A stretch of DNA of 5,132 nucleotides from an uncultured Mycoplasmatota bacterium (GTDB taxonomy: Bacteria > Bacillota_I > Bacilli_A > RF39 > UBA660): contig CAOJKG010000064.1 in the NCBI GenBank assembly GCA_948437815.1, positions 1 through 5,132 of the forward strand, written 5' to 3'. Shown piece by piece: positions 1 through 5,132 of the stretch; positions within the stretch are counted from its first letter, which is position 1, and every line of letters begins with the position of its first letter. A program made the translations under genes and the position numbers. The notes under the pieces are model-generated. The model saw only the letters and a program-made list of their open reading frames with translations, did no database searches and was not told where the DNA came from.

Positions 1-41
1 CATATTTTTATTTTACTACAAATTCTGTTTTAAATCTATAT

Positions 42-64
42 AAAAACACGCATTTCTGCGTGTT
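42..64 (-). terminator. Intrinsic (Rho-independent) terminator of valS
   Basis: Read on the minus strand, this is a perfect 8-bp stem, AACACGCA paired with TGCGTGTT, closed by a GAAA (GNRA-type) tetraloop at 56-53. The 3' arm runs directly into a T-tract, with five T in a row at 46-42, followed by TATAT. It begins 53 bases after the valS stop codon, so it most likely ends the valS transcript and makes valS the last gene of its unit. The plus-strand reading has the same stem but no T-tract, so it is probably one-directional. Confidence 0.9.
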
Positions 65-117
65 ATATTCTTAATTTGATTTTTCATGTACTTTATTTTA
101 CTTAATCTAATATTTTT

Positions 118-2646
118 TTAATTCTCTAAATTTTTTAGTTTTTCTTCTTCTTCTTGAAGTTTTGCTTTTTCTTGTTCTACTAAATTTGCTGGAGCTTTGC
201 TTACAAAATTATCATTTGATAATAAACTTTTTCTTTTAGCAATAGATGCTTTTAAGCTTTCTATTTCTTTTTCTTTTAATATCTTGTCTTCTTCTGTAAG
301 TTCTTTTTCATAGTAAATAGTAATATCAAATCTTTTATTTTTAATATTATATTCCACTTTTTCTAACTTTTCTTCTGTAATATTTGTTATTTTTAAAATC
401 TTCTTTATTAATTCATAATCTTCATTATTATTAAATTTAACTATCACACTCTTATCCATATGATTTTCTTGATATGTTTTACGATAAATACTTATTAATT
501 CAATAATATCATTTACTTTTTTTTCGGTATCTTCATATATCTCTTTTTTGTTATATTTTGGATACTTGCTTATCATTATATTTTCTTCAACATTTGGAAT
601 CATAGAATATATTTCATCAGTTACATATGGCATAAATGGGTGTAACATTTTTAATATGCTTTTTAAGACTTTTGTTAATACTTTTTTTGTTGTTATACTT
701 TCCATATTAAACTTAGCAAACTCAATATAATTATCACAAAAATCATTATAGATAAAATTATATATTTCTGATCCTGCATTATTAAGTTCAAATTTATCCA
801 TCCATTTTGTAACACTTAATATAGTTTTATTACATTTAGTTAATATCCATTTATCGGTATCACTTAGATTTTCATAGTTTTCATCTAAAGAAGATGTTCC
901 TTCTAAATTCATTAAAACAAAACGTGATGCATTCCATAATTTATTAATAAAATTCCAAGTTGATTTTAAAGTTTCTTCATCAAATCTTAAGTCTAGACCA
1001 TTTGATACCGATGTTGTTAAATAATATCTTAGAGCATCAGCGCCATAACTCTCAATCATATCCATTGGATCAATGCCATTGCCTAAACTCTTAGACATTT
1101 TACGTCCTTCTTTATCTCTAATAAGTCCATGAATTAAACAATATTCAAATGGTCTTTTATTCATAAATTCTAAGCCTTGGAAAGTCATTCTATTAACCCA
1201 AAATGGAATAATATCATATCCTGTTACTAAAACATTATTAGGATAATATTTTTCTAAATCGCTTGTATTATCAGGCCAACCTAATGTTGAAAATGGCCAT
1301 AAAGCGGAAGAAAACCATGTATCTAATACATCTTCATCTTGAACCCAACCATCACTCGCTGGGGCTTCAATTCCAACATATACTTCATTATCTTTATACC
1401 AAGCTGGTATTCTATGTCCCCACCATAATTGTCTTGAAATACACCAATCGTATGTTATTTCCATCCAATGATTCATTATTTTTTCAAATCTTTTAGGTAC
1501 AAAATTTACTTTTGCATTTTTATCTTGTTGGGTGGATAATACTCTATCAGCGAGTGGTCTCATTTTTACAAACCATTGCTTTGATAAATATGGCTCTATT
1601 AACGCCCCACTTCTTTCACTAAATGGTGCATTGTGCGTAATATTTTCAATACTTAATAATAAACCTTGTTCTTTTAAATCATTAATTAGCTTTTTGCGAC
1701 ACTCAAATCTATCAAGTCCAACATAAGAAGTAGCATTTTCATTCATAGTTCCATTAGGGTTAATACATACTACTCGCTCTAAATTATGTCTTAAGCCTAC
1801 TTCAAAGTCATTTGGGTCATGAGCTGGCGTTATTTTAACACAACCTGTTCCTTTTTCCATATCAGCATGTTCATCACCTACTACTGGTATAAGTTTATTT
1901 ACAATTGGTAAGATTACATTTCTCCCTATATATTTATTATATCTTTCATCATTTGGATTAACAGCTATAGCAGTATCACCAAATAAGGTCTCAGGTCTAG
2001 TTGTTGCTACATCTAAATATTCTTCACTATCCTCTAATTGGTATTTTAAATGATAAAATGCGCCTGGGATATCTTTATATATAACTTCTTCATTAGATAA
2101 AGCAGTCATAGCCTCTGGGTCCCAATTTATAATTCTTTCTCCTTGATATATTAAACCTTTATTATATAAGTCAACAAATACTTTTCGTACAGCTTTAGAT
2201 AATCCTTCATCTAATGTGAATCTTTCTTTACTATAACATAAAGATAAACCTAACTTAGACCATTGTCTATGAATATTTTCGGCATATTCATCTTTCCAAG
2301 CCCAAGCATGTTTTAACCATTCTTCACGGGATAATTCTCTAGGATTTATACCAAGTTCCTCTTTTAATTTTTTATCAACTTTACTTTGAGTGGCAATACC
2401 AGCGTGGTCCATTCCAGGTATCCATACAGCATCATATCCTTGCATTCTCTTATAACGAATTAAAATATCTTGAATTGATGTATCCCAAGCATGTCCTATA
2501 TGTAATTTTCCTGTTACATTTGGCGGTGGTATTACAATACAAAATGGCTCTTTGGCAGTCTTACTTGCTTCAAAATAACCATTATTCTTCCAGTTTTCAT
2601 ATTTTCCTTCTTCTACTAATTTATGATTATATTTTGTGTCTAACAT
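118..2646 (-). CDS. valS: Valyl-tRNA synthetase (ValRS)
   Basis: This is a complete class I aminoacyl-tRNA synthetase of 842 residues, a little shorter than the 880-950 usual in bacteria. It attaches valine to tRNA-Val in the cytoplasm at the cost of ATP. The catalytic Rossmann fold shows HIGH at 49-52, GMDHAGIATQ at 78-87 and KMSKS at 516-520. The inserted CP1 editing domain, which hydrolyses mischarged Thr-tRNA-Val, lies at about 190-335, with TTRPETLFGDTA at 215-226 and AHDPNDFEVG at 275-284. Further family signatures are WCISRQLWWGHRIPAWY at 401-417, DVLDTWFSSALWPFSTLGWP at 439-458 and GYDIIPFWVNRM at 476-487. The anticodon-binding helical domain covers about 595-740, and the C-terminal coiled-coil arm about 783-842, including NFVSKAPANLVEQEKAKL. 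The ATG at 2646 is supported by an AAGGA ribosome binding site at 2657-2653, six bases upstream, and by the family-typical N-terminus. Expression is predicted to be controlled by the T-box leader just upstream. There is no truncation or frameshift, and the motif set separates it from IleRS and LeuRS. Confidence 0.98.
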   Translation of the reverse strand: MLDTKYNHKLVEEGKYENWKNNGYFEASKTAKEPFCIVIPPPNVTGKLHIGHAWDTSIQDILIRYKRMQGYDAVWIPGMDHAGIATQSKVDKKLKEELGINPRELSREEWLKHAWAWKDEYAENIHRQWSKLGLSLCYSKERFTLDEGLSKAVRKVFVDLYNKGLIYQGERIINWDPEAMTALSNEEVIYKDIPGAFYHLKYQLEDSEEYLDVATTRPETLFGDTAIAVNPNDERYNKYIGRNVILPIVNKLIPVVGDEHADMEKGTGCVKITPAHDPNDFEVGLRHNLERVVCINPNGTMNENATSYVGLDRFECRKKLINDLKEQGLLLSIENITHNAPFSERSGALIEPYLSKQWFVKMRPLADRVLSTQQDKNAKVNFVPKRFEKIMNHWMEITYDWCISRQLWWGHRIPAWYKDNEVYVGIEAPASDGWVQDEDVLDTWFSSALWPFSTLGWPDNTSDLEKYYPNNVLVTGYDIIPFWVNRMTFQGLEFMNKRPFEYCLIHGLIRDKEGRKMSKSLGNGIDPMDMIESYGADALRYYLTTSVSNGLDLRFDEETLKSTWNFINKLWNASRFVLMNLEGTSSLDENYENLSDTDKWILTKCNKTILSVTKWMDKFELNNAGSEIYNFIYNDFCDNYIEFAKFNMESITTKKVLTKVLKSILKMLHPFMPYVTDEIYSMIPNVEENIMISKYPKYNKKEIYEDTEKKVNDIIELISIYRKTYQENHMDKSVIVKFNNNEDYELIKKILKITNITEEKLEKVEYNIKNKRFDITIYYEKELTEEDKILKEKEIESLKASIAKRKSLLSNDNFVSKAPANLVEQEKAKLQEEEEKLKNLEN

Positions 2647-2668
2647 TTAAATTCCTTCTTTCTAAAAT

Positions 2669-2712
2669 AAAAAAAGATAGTACCAAAGGGTGCTTTTGGG
2701 CACGGTACCACC
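2669..2712 (-). terminator. T-box regulated intrinsic terminator
   Basis: On the minus strand GGTGGTACC (2712-2704) pairs with GGTACTATC (2684-2676): nine pairs, two of them G-U. The inner helix GTGC (2703-2700)/GCAC (2693-2690) is capped by the loop CCAAAA. CCTTT (2689-2685) is left as a bulge. Seven T (2675-2669) follow the stem. The outer 5' arm is the T-box sequence itself, so this helix and the antiterminator (AAAGG 2715-2711 with CCTTT 2689-2685) exclude each other. It is expected to form when tRNA-Val is fully charged, stopping transcription before valS. It may also terminate read-through from the gene ending at 2919. Confidence 0.9.
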
Positions 2713-2876
2713 TTTTATTTAACTTATTTTTGTAACGCATAATATGCGGTCTATTCTACTTTTTTCAAATAGACAACTTGCAAGCTACCTTCAGAAGTTT
2801 TCTTACTTAAGTTCCACCTATCTTAAGCTCTCTATAAAGATTTTTACTTCTTACTCCTCTTGGTCTTCGTTTTTAT
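2669..2876 (-). promoter_or_regulatory. T-box riboswitch leader of valS (tRNA-Val responsive)
   Basis: This is a tRNA-sensing transcriptional leader. Stem I has a lower helix CAAG (2862-2859)/CTTG (2784-2781). Above it is a specifier loop with AGTA (2855-2852) opposite GAA (2792-2790). Then come AGAAGT (2851-2846)/ACTTCT (2798-2793), an AGAG bulge (2831-2828), and the apical stem CTTAAG (2827-2822)/CTTAAG (2811-2806), whose loop contains GGTGGAA. Stem II is GTCTATT (2774-2768)/AATAGAC (2755-2749). A small hairpin, CGCAT-ATT-ATGCG, follows at 2748-2736. The T-box core AAGGTGGTACCGTG (2714-2701) forms the antiterminator: AAAGG (2715-2711)/CCTTT (2689-2685), a seven-base bulge TGGTACC, and GTGC/GCAC. 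The likely specifier is GTA (valine) at 2788-2786. The T in TGGT (2707) suits discriminator base A73, as expected for tRNA-Val. The transcription start near 2876 is inferred from the promoter. Identity as a T-box is very secure; individual helices at the base of Stem I are less so. Confidence 0.95.
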
Positions 2877-2882
2877 AAATAT

Positions 2883-2911
2883 ATTCTAGCAAATTTTTTT
2901 TATTTTGGCAA
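2883..2911 (-). promoter_or_regulatory. Sigma-A type promoter of the valS T-box transcript
   Basis: On the minus strand there is a -35 box TTGCCA (2911-2906), a 17-base spacer, and a -10 box TAGAAT (2888-2883) with an upstream TG (2891-2890), giving an extended -10. Each hexamer differs from consensus at one or two positions. The predicted start at about 2876-2874 falls just before Stem I of the T-box, which independently supports the placement. The -35 box begins seven bases after the stop codon of the upstream gene. Confidence 0.8.
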
Positions 2912-2918
2912 TATTTAA

Positions 2919-5069
2919 TTAACCTACAACTTTTCCTTTATTATCAACTTGAATTACTTTTCCAGTTTTGGTAATAGTTATTAAATAACCTATACTATTC
3001 TTGCCAACTTTATAAGCATTACTATAGTCTTCCGTTTCTAAATCTAATAAATTTTCTAAGCTAAAAGATTTATTATCGTATTCTTTAATATTTAATTTTT
3101 TATCATGAGTTACCACTACATAATAATCTTCTTCTAATGTTAAATGTAAATAACCTGTGCTATCAATTTCTTTTCCTGAATAATCAGTGATATAATATAA
3201 ATTATTTGCTGTTGTCTTTATATATTTGTTATTAAAGTCAACAATATTTTTTGTAGTAGTAGCTACCTTTGTTCCATTTTCATCAAATAAAACATAAGAA
3301 TCGTTACTATCAGTACCTATATAATTGTTTTTAACTTTCTCTATTTTATTATAATTAAATGGTATAACACTTTTTGCTTCTTCTTCTATTTTTATAACAC
3401 CATATTTATTATTTTTATTTTCAGCGATTATATATAGATTGTTATTAGAGATAAATGTTATTTTATTCTCTTTAGTATCTATTCCTGGATTAACGCTTGA
3501 ATACCTGCTTAAAGTTTTATTATTTTTTAAATCATATAACATTATTGTTTTATTGTTCTTGTCTAATGAATCTATAATAAAGACATATCTTTCATTTATT
3601 ATAGGTAACCATCCTGTATTATCTTTATTGGTTGCGATTAAACAAGTATTAAGAGAATTAGTATCACTCTCAACTGTATTTTTATTTGTACAACTATAAG
3701 TCCCTAATAATGTTTTTTTATTTTCTTCTTTATAAAAATATAATTTTCCATCTAGGTAATTTAAGTTTGCAAATTGACTACTTAATTTTCCTTCATTAAT
3801 CGAAAGACTGATATTTTTTTCTTTGTCATTTTTATTTACATAGGTAATATCTATATTATTTTCAATAATATTTATCTTGTATGAATATTTGTTATTTGTT
3901 AAAACTTTTTCTTCATTATAAATGTTTAATTCATTATAATAACTATTAAATAGTTCTATTCCTTCTTCATTATACTTATTATTCTTATAATCTCTAATGT
4001 ATAATTTACTATCTTTAACTAAACCAACATAATCATCTAATAGACTAATATAATCATAAGTTCCTTCGATTACTTGCTTTGATTTGTAATCATATAAAGC
4101 TTCCCCATTATTATCGATAACTATATAATTATCATTATAATTTTTTATTGGATAAGAAAGACCTTTACTCTCTAATTTACCTTCTTTGTTATATATAAAG
4201 TATTTATTATTAGTTTTAGCAACCACTTTACTATCACTATTCATCATTCCTAAATAATCATAAGAAATTTTTATTTTTTCAACTGGACCTTCATTAGTTA
4301 TTTCTAAAGTTCCATACTTATTACTGCTATCTTTTACAATAACATAATTGGAATCTTTAAAACCTTTTACTAAACTATAAATACCTTCTTCTTTTTGTTC
4401 TTTAATATTATATAAGATTATGGAACTTGAAGATTCACTATTATTGTCTTTTATAAAGACATAATTATCATTAAATATGTGACTTCTTCTTTCAATATTG
4501 CTTTCATCTTCATATAAATATTTTGGACCATTAAATTCATCTTCACTGCTAAAATATGCGACTAAACATAAATTTTTATCTTTGTTTTTACATTCATAGG
4601 CTCCAAGTTCATTTTTATTTTTATCTAGTAGTATTAAACTTCCATCTTTATATGTATAATTTTCTTCTTCTAATTCTACTATTGGTTCATTAGGTTTACT
4701 TGGTTCATTAACAGATTTTTTATCATCTTTTTTTAATACTAACATTAATGTGAAAGTGATAATAACTACTAATACTAAAATAATTAAAGATATAGTAAGA
4801 ATTTTTTGCTTTTTAGTTAATTCGTTCCATTTTTCTTTGATGCTCTTTTTTTCTTTCTTTTCTTTTTTATTTTTCTTATTGCTATTTTCTTCTTTTTCTT
4901 TAATTTTTTTATTTATAATACTAGCTTCTTTATCAGTGAGACCTAAAGTAAATTCATCTGTTACTGTATCTTTACTAATTCCTTCCATCTCAATATTTTC
5001 TATTGGTGTAGGTACATCTTCGTCAATTTCAAATAATTCTTTAGTTTTTTCTAAATCATCATACTTCAT
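2919..5069 (-). CDS. Single-pass membrane protein with duplicated WG-like repeat ectodomain, function unknown
   Basis: This 716-residue protein is not one I can name. Residues 1-53 are acidic, and about 54-89 are extremely rich in Lys and Glu. One hydrophobic segment, about 90-112, is preceded by many lysines, so the N-terminus should be cytoplasmic and residues from about 115 on extracytoplasmic. No signal-peptidase or lipobox site is seen. A Pro/Glu linker (about 119-136) leads to two related halves, about 143-360 and 441-660. Each starts with a G-x-L strand and a GAYEC or GTYSC motif, has a second Cys soon after, then an NYVFIKD or RYVFIID strand and an NKYG motif (250-253, 554-557). The stretch around 554-585 (NKYGVIKI, then VIPFNYNKIEKV) resembles a WG repeat with Trp replaced by Tyr. 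The many short beta-strands suggest a beta-repeat or propeller-like fold (inference). The start is supported by AAAGGAG at 5086-5080, ten bases before the ATG. The gene appears monocistronic and has no terminator of its own before the valS promoter. A surface or envelope binding or scaffold role is possible but unproven. Confidence 0.9.
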   Translation of the reverse strand: MKYDDLEKTKELFEIDEDVPTPIENIEMEGISKDTVTDEFTLGLTDKEASIINKKIKEKEENSNKKNKKEKKEKKSIKEKWNELTKKQKILTISLIILVLVVIITFTLMLVLKKDDKKSVNEPSKPNEPIVELEEENYTYKDGSLILLDKNKNELGAYECKNKDKNLCLVAYFSSEDEFNGPKYLYEDESNIERRSHIFNDNYVFIKDNNSESSSSIILYNIKEQKEEGIYSLVKGFKDSNYVIVKDSSNKYGTLEITNEGPVEKIKISYDYLGMMNSDSKVVAKTNNKYFIYNKEGKLESKGLSYPIKNYNDNYIVIDNNGEALYDYKSKQVIEGTYDYISLLDDYVGLVKDSKLYIRDYKNNKYNEEGIELFNSYYNELNIYNEEKVLTNNKYSYKINIIENNIDITYVNKNDKEKNISLSINEGKLSSQFANLNYLDGKLYFYKEENKKTLLGTYSCTNKNTVESDTNSLNTCLIATNKDNTGWLPIINERYVFIIDSLDKNNKTIMLYDLKNNKTLSRYSSVNPGIDTKENKITFISNNNLYIIAENKNNKYGVIKIEEEAKSVIPFNYNKIEKVKNNYIGTDSNDSYVLFDENGTKVATTTKNIVDFNNKYIKTTANNLYYITDYSGKEIDSTGYLHLTLEEDYYVVVTHDKKLNIKEYDNKSFSLENLLDLETEDYSNAYKVGKNSIGYLITITKTGKVIQVDNKGKVVG

Positions 5070-5084
5070 TTTCTTGACACTCCT

Positions 5085-5109
5085 TTATGATAATTAAAGT
5101 ATATCATAA
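5085..5109. repeat. Perfect 8-bp inverted repeat over the promoter (possible operator)
   Basis: The plus strand reads TTATGATA (5085-5092), a nine-base spacer, then TATCATAA (5102-5109), a perfect inverted repeat. It covers the predicted -10 element and start site of the membrane-protein gene and touches the first bases of its ribosome binding site. The layout resembles a repressor operator. An RNA hairpin is unlikely, because the predicted start near 5091 leaves only one arm transcribed. In such AT-rich DNA a chance palindrome is possible. Confidence 0.45.
5098..5106 (-). promoter_or_regulatory. Candidate extended -10 promoter of the membrane-protein gene
   Basis: On the minus strand TGA-TATACT (5106-5098) fits an extended -10 element, with the hexamer differing from TATAAT at one position. 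The best -35 at a 17-base spacing is TAGCAA (5126-5121), which matches TTGACA at only three positions, so the extended TG would have to compensate. The start would lie near 5091, giving a leader of about 22 bases that contains the ribosome binding site. A stronger promoter beyond the window edge cannot be excluded. Confidence 0.5.
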
Positions 5110-5132
5110 TTTTATGTCTCTTGCTATATTTT

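Noticed and set aside
16..87. Minus-strand 23-codon ORF after valS (starting MKNQIKNITRR)
   Set aside because: It has no ribosome binding site in front of its ATG and runs straight through the valS terminator hairpin, so it is very unlikely to be translated.
141..153. Short TTC trinucleotide run as a possible variable repeat
   Set aside because: It encodes the Glu run in the ValRS coiled-coil tail, is only about four units long, and is ordinary for such tails.
548..1726. Three plus-strand open frames (60, 77 and 64 codons) inside valS
   Set aside because: They lie antisense to conserved valS coding sequence, resemble no family I know, and are expected from AT-rich codon use on the other strand.
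2475..2735. Plus-strand 86-codon open frame across the valS start and T-box
   Set aside because: It overlaps antisense to the valS N-terminus and the T-box terminator, whose structure fully explains the sequence. Its hydrophobic look comes from T-rich antisense codons.
2786..2789. Glycine as the amino acid sensed by the T-box
   Set aside because: GGT is readable in the loop, but the downstream gene is valS and the T-box variable base is T, which fits A73 of tRNA-Val rather than U73 of tRNA-Gly.
5074..5079. Perfect plus-strand TTGACA, as a divergent promoter -35
   Set aside because: No acceptable -10 box lies 16-18 bases downstream; the nearest TATA-like hexamers need spacers of 20 or more. 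The motif is just the complement of the bases between the ribosome binding site and the start codon of the minus-strand gene.
4750..5097. Plus-strand 115-codon hydrophobic open frame
   Set aside because: It is the antisense of the Lys/Glu-rich N-terminus of the membrane protein. Lys codons read backwards give Phe and Leu, producing a false membrane-protein look.

Overview
The window reads as a piece of chromosome from a very AT-rich, low-G+C Gram-positive (Firmicutes/Bacillota-type) bacterium. The grounds are the base composition (judged by eye, not counted), a T-box leader ahead of a tRNA synthetase gene, strong AAGGA-type ribosome binding sites, and TGG rather than TGA for tryptophan. The TGG usage argues for the standard bacterial code and against a Mycoplasma with code 4. 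A more exact lineage cannot be named from this sequence.

Both genes are on the minus strand, so the reading order is from high to low coordinates. First, about 5085-5109, is a short intergenic promoter region with an extended -10 element embedded in a perfect 8-bp inverted repeat. Next, 5069-2919, is a 716-residue single-pass membrane protein: a charged cytoplasmic N-terminus, one membrane anchor and a large extracytoplasmic part. That part consists of two related halves, each with a YG-type WG-like repeat and one cysteine pair. Its function is not recognisable.

Only seven bases separate that stop codon from a good promoter (2911-2883), which drives a T-box leader (about 2876-2669) and then valS (2646-118). 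The T-box can be folded by hand. It has a Stem I with an AGTA/GAA specifier loop and a GGTGGAA apical loop, a Stem II, one small hairpin, and an antiterminator that competes with an intrinsic terminator. The predicted logic is that uncharged tRNA-Val stabilises the antiterminator and lets RNA polymerase enter valS, while charged tRNA-Val leaves the terminator in place.

valS, for valyl-tRNA synthetase, is complete and all hallmark motifs are intact. It is followed by a clean intrinsic terminator (64-42), so it appears to be transcribed alone from its own promoter. The upstream gene has no terminator of its own, so the T-box terminator may end its message too. The remaining 41 bases at the left edge show nothing I can support. 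I see no mobile element, CRISPR array, tRNA or rRNA. The most interesting points are the specifier and architecture of the T-box, the duplicated ectodomain, and the possible operator upstream of its gene.
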